Assembly: GCA_018398765.1 (NCBI GenBank)
Contig: JAHBMJ010000248.1
Coordinates: 961 to 53,104, forward strand
Reading direction: 5' to 3'
Source: Chromera velia
Lineage: Eukaryota; Sar; Chromeraceae
DNA length: 52,144 nucleotides
The notes below the pieces were generated by a model. The model saw nothing but the letters and a program-made list of their open reading frames with translations. It did no database searches and was not told where the DNA came from. Made by a program: the position numbers and the translations under genes. This document shows positions 22,992 through 32,357 of the stretch, one piece after another (position 1 is the stretch's first letter; the number at the start of each line of letters is the position of its first letter).

Positions 22992-24024
22992 TGTTCTCTC
23001 ATACTTCCAAGGCACCGATTAGCCTAAGAAGTCACAAAATCGTTGAAGGACTTGTGCGTAAGACTAACTGGATTCCGTTGCGTATAAAAGAGTAGAATAG
23101 AATGTTTCTTTCCTGTTTGATTGCTAGTAGTCAGTGCTAAGCTAGATTGGGAAGCTAGATAAGCTAAGAGGCGGATGATCGAGTTTAAGTGATATTACAG
23201 ATTTTGTAATCATAAATTACAAAATTTGTAATTCGGTCAAAAGTTTAGAATTCTGAGTTGTATTCTTAATTCTGAGTACATTTTCGTTGAATTACAAATA
23301 TTTTATAATTCCTAATTTTTATAATTTGATACAGATTATACAATTTATAATTCAATCTGAGTTCCTGATTTACATAATCTGTAATTTCGAATTACACAAT
23401 CTGTAATTCAGGTTAAATTCCGAAATTATACAATCTATAATTCCGAATTATACAATCTGTAATTCGGCCTAAATTCCCCAAATTACACAATCCGTAATTC
23501 CGAATTATACAATCTATAATTCGGCCCAAATTCCCAGATTACACAATCCGTAATTCCGAATTACACAATCTGTAATTCGGCCTAAACTCCCAAATTACAT
23601 AATCCGTAATTTTGAATTACACAATATGTAATTCGGCTTAAACTCTCAGATTACACAATCCGTAATTCCGAATTATACAATCTATAATTCGGCCTAGACT
23701 CCCAGATTACATAATCCGTAATTTCAAATTACACAATCTGTAATTCGGTCTAGACTCTCAAATTACATAATCCGTAATTTCAAATTACACACTCTGTAAT
23801 TCGGCCTAGACTCACGCTTTTCCGGGCCCCTCGCATGCCTATTATTGCTACATTCTTTCCGGGGCCCTGCAGGCCGAGGCCTCCGCCTTGCTAGCTCAGG
23901 AGTCTGCCATGCCTTAATACTTCCCTATTCTACTATTGCTCCTTGCTTCTTTCTGCCTTCGCCATACCCTCCTTACTATCCATCTCTCCAATCACCCCAT
24001 CCCCACGTCTCCTACTACAACACA
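22992..24024 (+). repeat. Right long direct repeat (LTR-like)
   Basis: Second copy of the terminal direct repeat, beginning TGTTCTCTCATAC and ending CTACTACAACACA, in the same orientation as 16022-17125 and about 70 bp shorter. Sequence to its right is unrelated to that right of the left copy. Confidence 0.7.
23331..23815. repeat. Tandem array of about 50-bp palindromic units (right copy)
   Basis: Same ACACAATCCGTAATTCC / ACACAATCTGTAATTCGG unit structure as the left copy, with unit-by-unit correspondence, so the array existed before the two direct repeats separated. Confidence 0.75.
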
Positions 24025-24254
24025 ATAACCTCAAATTTTGCTAAACTTTTAAAAAGTGTTTTATTAATTAAGTTATAATACACGCGGATCATCATTTCGG
24101 AAAATTGATAATAAATCAATGAAAAACCAATAATTTGTAAAATCATTTAAAGGAATTTAAAAGAGTTTAGTATAAAAATTTCAAATTCAGAAGAATTTAC
24201 CAATGAGGTATTCACGCTTGCTCACTCGCTTGCTCGCTTACTCACTCGCTCGCA

Positions 24255-24292
24255 TCAACGTACACGCACGCACGCACACACACATACACACA

Positions 24293-24344
<52 letters not shown>

Positions 24345-24383
24345 CACATATGCACGCAGGCACACAGGCATATATGCACGCAG

Positions 24384-24425
<42 letters not shown>

Positions 24426-24495
24426 ACGCACACGCACACGCACGCAGGTACACAGGCACATATGCACGCAGGCACACAGGCATATATGCACGCAG

Positions 24496-24537
<42 letters not shown>

Positions 24538-24607
24538 ACGCACACGCACACGCACGCAGGTACACAGGCACATATGCACGCAGGCACACAGGCATATATG
24601 CACGCAG

Positions 24608-24641
<34 letters not shown>

Positions 24642-24645
24642 GCGT
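24255..24645. repeat. Higher-order CA microsatellite
   Basis: CACA tracts interleaved with GCACGCAGGTACACAGGC and ATATGCACGCAGGCACA blocks in a larger unit of about 115-120 bp repeated at least twice, ending near TTTGATTTAC. The long frames it opens on both strands are repeat artefacts. Confidence 0.9.
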
Positions 24646-24823
24646 ATGCTTTGATTTACTTTGACTGTAAGTTTGACATGTATAGTTGATACCTCCTCAA
24701 CCAATCCAACGGTGCTTCTGACTGAAATTAATCTGGAGTACGATTTTGGGCAGAGCTTCTCAGCCAGGATGAGTGAAATTGAATATGGGGCTGCAATGCT
24801 GTTGTGCCTGCCACAAAAGATTC

Positions 24824-25657
24824 TCACGCCGAATCTCGAACAACTTTATGAAAAAAACTTGGTGTCTGCATGGACACGATTTCTGTAACGTCCCACCCAA
24901 TGGCATCCTCAATCGTCACCATTGAATGGTTGCTTCCTTCCCCAGTCCATATGCATTCAGCAGTGCTCTGTCTAGCTCTCCTCATATGCACGGTGGTTGA
25001 CCTACCTGCCAGTGATACAAATATATTTTCATTGGCGCGATAGAATTGCTCCATACCGTCGCCTTCCTTGTTGTCTCCGGAACGCTGACCTAGAGAGCTC
25101 ACGCTGACAATCAGGCTCCGGGCACCCCAGGGCCTCCTGGGTCCTCCCGGTCGTCCCCCGGATCCACTCCCCCGTCTCCCCCCTTCCACAGGCGCTCCGC
25201 CTGATCCCGCGCTTCGACTAAGTCTTCCCCGAATTCACTGGGACCGACAGGAACGCAGCTCAACTCGGATATGTAATCCAACCCATTCTTCTCAGCGAAG
25301 CAAACTTTCCCCACTTTATACTTGCACGATCGCTTTGCATCTGCCGTCGCGAACTGAAAACTGTCTGAATACCAGTGGTTTAAGGTGGCAACAGGGTCAC
25401 ATAACTTTTTTTCAGCCTGAAGGGGACAACTCGTACTCGTGACCGTTCGCGCACCTCACCCATCCGAAGCATACAGCTTTTGTGTACAGAAACTCAGTCT
25501 GTCGCTGCTCGAGCACTGAGGTGGGCGAGCTTCCGCTCTCAGAGGGGGCCCTGTGGAGAGCCCGTCTCAGCGTCTCTGCAGGGACCTCTCGCACTCCTGC
25601 TAGAATACCCAAAACAAAAAGCACAATTGTCCAAGAAGAAGGATTCACGCCCCACAT
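24824..25657 (-). pseudogene. Secreted collagen-like protein gene, apparently frame-disrupted
   Basis: Three overlapping minus-strand frames read like successive parts of one protein. From ATG 25657 comes a signal-peptide-like stretch (WTIVLFVLGILAGV, about residues 9-22), then a Cys-containing part (CFGWVRCANGHEYELSP) up to 25412. A second frame, open from about 25452 to 25111, carries LNHWYSDSFQF, ISELSCVPVG and a short Gly-Pro collagen-like tail (DPGGPGVPGA). A third, to 24824, carries MEQFYRANENIFVSLAG and ends at a stop. Two frame changes, at about 25.41-25.45 and 25.11-25.19 kb, join them. Short introns are possible, but I see no clean GT...AG pair, so decay is preferred. Family not recognised beyond the collagen-like stretch. 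Confidence 0.35.
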
Positions 25658-27270
25658 CGTCAGGAGATAGATCCTCTCCAGTCCTACCAGAGTACCCGAC
25701 AGGGCTCGGGGACAGTTTCTATTTCGATTGGTGTGTGGATATGGTGAACAGGATGTTGATTCAGGAGGACTGTCACGCCTCGCCTCGCTTTCTGTTCTTT
25801 CCCGTATGGAGTGCTTGACAATTGACGACTCGATGAACCGCTGCAGAAGCTGGTAACAACTCCTTTCAAGGGGATATCAGGTCATACAGGCCTAATGCTC
25901 TGGTCTATTATATATATATACTCGATCAATAAATTGTGCATTGCATGCATGCTGCATGTATCGAGACGTGCATGTGCCATGGAGCACCGAAATCCAACAG
26001 TACAATTTTATTAATTAACAAGCCAGATCGCGCGCGCCTTGCGCGCAAAAGTAAGTCTGGCACAGCGGATCGGCTTATGCGGTGGCAGTAAGAAACTTCG
26101 GCTCCTTTACTCAAGTGCACGACTTTCCGCTAAAAGTGCAACATTTTTTCTCATTTTTTGTAAAGACTCGTACGGCAGGTTGGGGGGGTGACGGAATATT
26201 CTGAATAAATTGAAAGAATTAGAAAATTATATTGCGGCATTAAAGTTAAGGCACTCACCTTTAAGCCTAAAAGTTTAAGCTAGCTTATACGTTTGCGAAG
26301 CCTTTCAAGACATTCACCTTTTAAACTCCATTGCTGATCGATAAAAAGACACTGACAGCTTATATACTGACTAACTAAGAAATTAAGTACATACGTGTAC
26401 GTGCTTTGCACGTACAGGTGCAGAATTAGTTATATGGTCAATGTATTCAAAGCTATTCATGGTCAATCATACATTAAATAGTCATTATGCAGGGTAACCG
26501 CCATACTACTAGCTGAAGACAGACTTCTAGCCATTTCTAGCTTACAGCAAATAGCTTTCATGATTTGTACAAATTCGAATCATTAAGAACTTTAAAACAT
26601 CCTTAAGGCCGCAGAAGACGGAGGTGTGAGAAGGAGTAAAAGCCTTGCAAGGTCTTTTTATAGCCTGAGTCTCTACTAGCTGAGTCTTTTGATATTTATT
26701 TCACAACCTTAAATTTTGTGACAAACTGAACCTTAATTTGTATTCCTGTAGCAGGTTTTGCTCAGTCTGCTGTTTAAAAAGCATAGAGAGAGGCACGCAT
26801 ACGCTAAGCGGCGTACGGTGCCGCATACCAGATAGTGTCAGAGAATACGAAATAACGCGAGTAGTCAAAAAACCTGGATATACACTCTTTGAACAACCCT
26901 AGTCCTCATACTAAAAAATTCTTAAAAAAAAAAAAAACGGGAGGCCTATTTTTTTTTTTTTTAGAATTTTACATAACTAAAGCACTTCAGCTAGGTCTTC
27001 AGAGGTCTGCAGAGGGCACCCATATAAATTTAAAAATAGAATAAGTTAAGATGCTTGTAAAGTATATTTTTTTAAAAACATGTATATACACTAAAACCTA
27101 TAGTCCGTTTCACTTCTTTTTTAGTTTTTTTTTTCTCTTTAACACTGCTGTCTGCGGAGGTCTCTTGCTTCTCCTTCATCTCTTCAGTCACCCCTACCCT
27201 CACTTTTCTGTAACGCTGTCCAAGCTCAAGCGCGGCATCATTTTTTAATTCGGCTCTCTCATGAACACAT
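25658..27270. other. AT-rich intergenic region without genes
   Basis: No supportable reading frame in 1.6 kb. Visible structures are an alternating TA tract near 25908-25921, TGCATGCATGC near 25944, a GCGCGC hairpin near 26031-26047, a perfect GTACGTGC/GCACGTAC stem with a 3-nt loop near 26397-26415, and the A/T-tract hairpin at 26915-26970. Confidence 0.5.
26915..26970. repeat. A-tract/T-tract hairpin, copy 1
   Basis: ATTCTT plus 14 A, a short loop containing GGGAGGCCTA, then 13-14 T and AGAAT on the return strand: a long A:T stem. It resembles the hairpin at 28479-28532, including the GAGG(C/T)C(C/T) loop. Confidence 0.5.
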
Positions 27271-27271
27271 G

Positions 27272-27610
27272 AAGAAAGGAAATGTCTAATGTCTATTCAT
27301 GGCTATACGTTGTTGAGCACGTGGGCAAACACTACAATGAAGTCCTGTTTGCCGTCAAGATTAAGGCCATCTCTAACACAAAGTCCCCTTAGGCTACCAT
27401 CATGTTCACGTACAAGTCTGCTTCCAGAGGCTGTATAAAGAAGTTGCCTGACTCCCGGAGTGTTTTATAGAAAACGAAGCTCCGCGCTCAGCGCAGCAAG
27501 ATCAAGGACACCATCTTTAGATCTAGTACCGACTGCTTCAAGATCAAAAATGCGATGAAGGGATACATTTAGAGACTGGTGGACATGTTTTGCCGCGGTA
27601 CTAAGTGAGA
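27272..27610 (+). pseudogene. Decayed protein-coding-like segment, family unknown
   Basis: One frame gives protein-like sequence (VEHVGKHYNEVLFAVKIKA, then Lys/Arg-rich text) broken by several in-frame stops. Codon texture here is more gene-like than the AT-rich flanks. A processed or element-derived remnant is possible. No family is assigned and confidence is low. Confidence 0.2.
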
Positions 27611-27780
27611 ATGTAGTCTTATCAGTTTTGCTTGCGTTTAGGCCTTCTCGCTTTCGCCCATATTTTGGCTTTTTCCTTCCGTTTCTTTTGTTTGTGGCCT
27701 GGGGCTTCTTAGTTTTTAGTCTTATTAAGCCCAGCCAATTTTGCCCTTTCTTTCTGCCCCCCTGCGGTCGTTTTTGAGTG

Positions 27781-28075
27781 AGTGGGGGATGGAATGAATG
27801 ATTTTCAGGGATGGATGAAGTTATGGAGTGAGAAGGGATGAATGCTAGGGATGTGGATAGATGGGTGGATGAATGAAGTCATGGAGAGTGAGGAGAGATT
27901 GATGCTGATCGATGGATGGATGGATGCATGGAGTTATAGAGAGTGAGGAGGGATAGTTACGTCTCGTTTCATCTCTTTGTATCTCTTTTTCTGTTTTTTT
28001 CTGATCGAGTGAGGATAGATGGATGGATGGATGGATGACCAGGTGGATGGGTGGATGGATGGATGAACCGGCAGG
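27781..28075. repeat. GGAT/GATG minisatellite-like tract
   Basis: Imperfect GGATGGAT and GAATGAAT runs, with a longer phrase resembling GATGAAGTCATGGAGAGTG repeated. Non-coding. Confidence 0.7.
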
Positions 28076-28478
28076 AGGGAGTCACTGTGGTCCGGAGTGG
28101 TCTTTTCGGACAGCAAGCAAGCAGCAGGCGCCAGCGCAAGCTACACTGGCAGGAAGATGGTTCCGTCTCGTTCCATCCTGACAATTGAATCAGAAGTGGT
28201 GCATGTATCTTTCGACAGTACGTAATAATCTTTTGGTTACTCTTCGTAGCTAGCTAGCTTTGTAGTACTCTTCTCGTCGTAAAGAGAGTTCGATCCAATG
28301 TAGGACAGTGTTATGTCAAGTCACATCATGTCTGCATGATGATTATTACTTTACTTCCTATAGTTTGCTTCTTTATTTCCATCAATCATTCTAGTAATCA
28401 TTCTACTAGAGTAATTAAACTAAACTGATATAAATTTAAAGTCTAGTTTAAAGTTCATTTTGATTTTATTCTGAAATT

Positions 28479-28532
28479 CTAAAATTAAAAAAAAAAAAAA
28501 TGAGGTCCTTAATTTTTTTTTTTAATTTTTTA
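28479..28532. repeat. A-tract/T-tract hairpin, copy 2
   Basis: CTAAAATT plus 14 A, loop TGAGGTCCTT, then a T tract and AATTTTTTAG. Same design as 26915-26970. Confidence 0.5.
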
Positions 28533-28748
28533 GTGCAGGGCCTAGGAACGACCTACATAAGAAGTTCTACAAGCTAGTCTGCGAGCTTCTAAGAAAAAGA
28601 GAGAAGTGATGAGACTGCTTCTGTTATGATCAGTTGGTGGAACCTAGGGTCGAACTGTTACTCTGCTGATCGGATATCCTTAGATATCATTTGGTTTTAC
28701 ACTTAGTAGGTTTCACACCCACAGTTTTACACTATTTTTCATTAATTT

Positions 28749-29140
28749 CTAGGCTTGGATTCAATATATACATATATATATCTTTAGACTTTCCCTAATA
28801 TAATAATATAAATATAATATAATATGATATAACATCTATATAAATTTGTCCGTGTTTGTCTTTCTTTCCCTCGTAATTCAACCCTAGATTCAACCATATC
28901 TTTCATCTGGACAGAGCAACGTCCCGCTGAATCCTTTTCAAAAACCGCCTTATCAACTAAAGAGATGCGTTATTATCAGATTTTGTAGGCCGGATCTTCA
29001 TTCTCTAACTCATCTCCTCCAACCGAATCTTTATCTTCCCATATTCAACTTATATTAAGTTTACATTATATTATATTATATTACATTATATTATATTAGC
29101 GTTTTATCTGAAATATAATATATATTGAATCCGAGCCTAG
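28749..29140. mobile_element. 392-bp MITE with 8-bp target duplication
   Basis: Terminal inverted repeats of about 22 bp with one mismatch: CTAGGCTTGGATTCAATATA on the left and CTAGGCTCGGATTCAATATA on the complementary strand of the right. Perfect 8-bp direct repeats ATTAATTT flank them at 28741-28748 and 29141-29148. The interior is AT-rich with TAATA/TATAT repeats and no frame. An 8-bp duplication suits the hAT superfamily, although the TIR start is not the usual CAG. Confidence 0.8.
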
Positions 29141-29773
29141 ATTAATTTAATAATAAACTAATTGTACTAAATGCATAATTAAATTATTGAATCATATACA
29201 AGTGTTTGGTGTATGATAAGTCAGGCATAATCAAAAACAAGAAGCTAAAACAATTCAGCAAGTTTAATTTTCAAATTCAAAGTACGCCGTTGTGCTCAAT
29301 AGAGTTACGATTTTATAGGTATGTATCTTAAGATACATGTGCTAATGCGTTCAGGCTTGCCACAAGTTGCTAGTAAGGAAATACTGTAACCGCTCAGGCT
29401 GCTTGAACTACAGGCTTTCATACATTCAACGCGGTGAGCAGAATTAAAGAGTGAATGATCAGAAATATAAGAGTCACCCTAGGAGTCACCAGTCGATTCC
29501 ATCGGACAACTTCCGATTCCGGTGCGGCCGGCGGCGGTGCCTTGCGAACTAGCTTGCGAATCATGATCGAACTCCTTGGCCAATGAGTGATCAGGATGTA
29601 CAACGTAGCCACTTCAGTCATCAACAAATCAGGCATCCGTGAGAATGATGGCAACTCAATCCATCCTTACTCTTGCATGCAAGGTCGCTGTGTCTGTGAA
29701 GCCAGCGCTCATGACTGAGAAGGAAGAGTGAGGCAGCCGTCCGGCGATTATACTGTGATTTATACATGATCAG
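29141..29773. other. Spacer with a doubtful short reading frame
   Basis: AT-rich sequence to about 29400, then more balanced sequence containing a minus-strand frame of about 72 codons (ATG at 29636, stop at 29418) with a hydrophobic C-terminus (TLIFLIIHSLILL). It has no intron signals or recognisable family. It is probably the 3' flank of the following minus-strand gene. Confidence 0.3.
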
Positions 29774-31832
29774 TCATTGCCCTTGACTCTCGGAGCCCGA
29801 CCCTCTCTGTACCTGTTGCAAGGTGCGCAGCTGAAGAAAGAGCTGATTGCGGAGACTTGCGCACTTGCTGAGGTAGTCTTGCAGGAGGGCGCGCTGACCT
29901 GTCGAACCGCATGAGGAGGGAGGCTCGAGGGGGCTCCGACTGCCTTGCAGAGAAGGTGGAGCAACAGCTGCACTTTCATTCTTTTTGGGGTCTTCTCTTT
30001 TCCCGCGTTCTCTTTCCCTCTCTCCTCCATGTTTTTGAACGACGCCTGCTTGATTGGCAGGTGAAAAAGATGAAGTGATCTGGCTGCCCTCCCGAATCTG
30101 TGCAGGCACCGAGTCAACGTCTCGACAAAGGATGGTTTTTTGAGTTCCGTGCGAGTCTGTCAGCTGGACTTTGCACACATCGGGAAAGTCCTCCTCTTTT
30201 CTTCGGCACACGGACTCACTGTTAGCCACTGACTCTTCCCGAGAAGCCCCCAAAGCTGTCCTAGAACGCCCCGACGGCACACTGGATGAATATCTTCTCT
30301 CTCCTGAGAAATAGGGGGGAGAGGAGGGGGGCTGTTGGTTCTCTCTTTCTCGATGCGAAAGGACGAGAGAGTCATCCAGAGAGCGTCCGTCCTCCGCCTT
30401 CGCTCCCCGCGCTCTCGTAGTTTGTCCACCCTCTGTGGGAGGGCTCGGGGAGGGGGGGGGTTCTTCTGTGATTCGGACGGGAGGTGAGGGGGTTGCTTCC
30501 GTTTGTTCGGTTTCCTTTGAGGCGTACCTGTCTGATCGGTGCTTGCGTGGGCTCTTTGCCGGTCCCGGCGGTCTTCTTCGATTCTGACCAGCATTCTTCT
30601 TTCTTCTCTGCCGAGGAGATGGGAGAGGAGATGGCATGGCAACCTCTGTTTCTTCTGGCACTGAATTGGATATGCGTGGATGTTTTTCGTTTCCGTCATG
30701 GACGGCAAGGGGGTTGCGGGGGCTCCTCGATCCCCTTTCTCTTCCCATGCGCGAGGGGGAAGAAACGTTTCTCCTGGAAGAGAAGAGAGAGTTCCTGGAC
30801 GTCTGTCTGGGGGTTGTCGGAGAGAGAGGGGCAGTGGAATGACGTCGAACGGGCGATTCTGGTGATCTTCTGTCTAACCCTAGTCCCTCCCTGTCCTTTT
30901 CGGTGTCGTTGTTCCCTCTCCGCCTTCCTGTGAAGGGGTTTGATGCGTCTCGAGGAGAGGGCCCAAAACAGTAGGAGGAACTTGCTTGAGATCGTGCTGC
31001 AATGGAAGGGGAAGCACAGATAGACGGTGAAAAGGAATTTCAAACGCAGGCCACCGAGGAATCAAAGCGGGAGGGGAAATCGGATGAATGGTCACAGAAA
31101 TCTGTCTGACCTTCGTGGGGAAACACAGGAAGGAGAATTGGTCTCCGCTGTGTGGGAAGAGATGAGGTGCCTTTGAAGCGGAAAGCGTTCACAAGGATTC
31201 AACTAGATCATGCACTATACGAAGCGCACAAAAACTGGATGCGACGTGGAAGGGGGGAAAAAAAGAACGAGCACTCAGGGAAAAAAATGCGACCCCCGAA
31301 AAGGCCCACCTTTTGCAATCCGAGCAGCGTCTGCCGCATCGCTAAATTTTCTATACGTCTTGTAGTAGGAGGCGGAAATTCTCGTCCCCTGTCCAGTAAG
31401 GACGCCTCCTAGACTGCCGTCTCCCCCCTCTACCCCTTCTGGCTGATCCCCCCCTCCAAACTGATTCATCACCCCTGCTGCAGATTGACTGGAGGACTCC
31501 CGCTCCCTGATCCTGCTTGCACGTGCGTTGGCAAGTCTGGACACAAAGGCTTCTCTCGCCTGCGGGTCAAGGGACGAGAAATAAAAGTGAAAGAAGAACA
31601 GACGAATGATATGCAGGCCTTCAGAGATGAGCCATGATTTCTTCAGGGAAGAAGTTTGATCCCTCATTGGATTGGAGAAGAGAAGGGGAAAGAAGAAAAG
31701 AGCGGAGGAGAGCAATACCGAAGACCCCAAGGGAGGCTTGAGAAGAACTTTACAGTCAGATGAACGACCGAATCTATACAGCGCAGTACGAAAAGCCCAC
31801 GGATTCTTCTTGACTTTCACCCACGAGGTCAT
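29774..31832 (-). CDS. Disordered Ser/Pro/Arg-rich protein, possibly membrane-anchored
   Basis: Not recognised. The model is complement(29774..30996, 31310..31832), 581 residues. Intron 31309-30997 is GT...AG in phase 1 and the join keeps the frame open. Exon 1 has two hydrophobic stretches (LLSSALFFFPLLF, about residues 40-52; IIRLFFFHFYF, about 75-85) and then a charged helix (SRLANARASRIRERE). Caution: the hydrophobic part could instead be an in-frame 159-nt intron (31718-31560; GTATTG...CCCGCAG, with a pyrimidine tract), leaving 528 residues. The rest is low-complexity Ser/Pro/Arg with a short C-terminal coiled-coil-like helix (LLQDYLSKCASLRNQLFLQL). The ATG at 31832 is the first in frame. 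The gene lies just downstream of another minus-strand gene and may be its 3' part. Confidence 0.6.
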
Positions 31833-32019
31833 GAGAAAACAAGGAAGCCGTACAATTCACTAAACACGCACAGACAGAGGAGCACATGGCGCGAGAGCAC
31901 ATGGCTGTTTTTAGAGACGCGCACATACACATACAGAGATAGATAGATACATACATACATACATATGGCGCGAGAGCACATGGCTGTTTTTACAGACGCG
32001 CACATACACATACATAGAT

Positions 32020-32057
<38 letters not shown>

Positions 32058-32357
32058 TCACACACACACTCACTCACTCACAGACACACACACACACACA
32101 CACAGAGAGAGAGATACATACATACATACATACATACCCACACGGGCACACATACATCCACACAGACGCACACATACATACAGACACACACACACACACA
32201 CACACACATACATATATACATATATACATACACTTAGAGACAGAACGCACGAGACGAAACCTCACCAGACAGGAGGGAGCGACGACAAGGGCGGCAGCAA
32301 TTAATTGAATGACAGAAATAACGAAGAAAGTTTTGAAAAAACGAGCGAACACATAAA
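31833..32357. repeat. CA / CATA microsatellite spacer
   Basis: From about 31919 to 32235 the sequence is ACAT, CACA, ACTC and GAGA tracts, including a near-duplicate of GGCGCGAGAGCACATGGCTGTTTTTA (shown here only by start GGCGCGAG and end TTTTTA) at about 31888 and 31967. It separates two minus-strand coding blocks and could be intronic. Confidence 0.7.

Larger units (their letters stand above)
16022..24024. mobile_element. LTR-like element, large and non-autonomous, fossil
   Basis: Two direct repeats of about 1.10 and 1.03 kb, each beginning TGTTCT and ending ACA, bracket 5.9 kb. The TG...CA ends suit an LTR retrotransposon. I recognise no gag, protease, reverse transcriptase or integrase inside, and no clear primer-binding site, polypurine tract or target duplication. 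It therefore resembles a LARD-type derivative and appears broken or never coding. The two repeats differ at about 6% of positions in the first 190 bases compared by eye, so the copy is not very recent. The interior holds a pyrimidine-rich part (17126-18800) and a large inverted-repeat structure that ends only about 14 bp before the right repeat. Confidence 0.6.

Noticed and set aside
16022-24024. CRISPR-like array (regular repeats with spacers)
   Set aside because: The about 50-bp units are contiguous near-palindromes without unique spacers, duplicated within LTR-like repeats of a eukaryotic element.
16022-24024. Polinton/Maverick or other capsid-bearing element
   Set aside because: No polymerase B, integrase, packaging ATPase or capsid motif was seen, and the terminal repeats are direct rather than inverted.
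24203-24827. Long reading frames on both strands through the CA tract
   Set aside because: They are Thr-His or Cys-Val repeats created by a stop-free microsatellite, open in several frames at once.
26022-26064. tRNA-like fold around the GCGCGC hairpin
   Set aside because: No T-loop GTTCRA or anticodon arm of proper length; it is only a short GC stem in AT-rich DNA.
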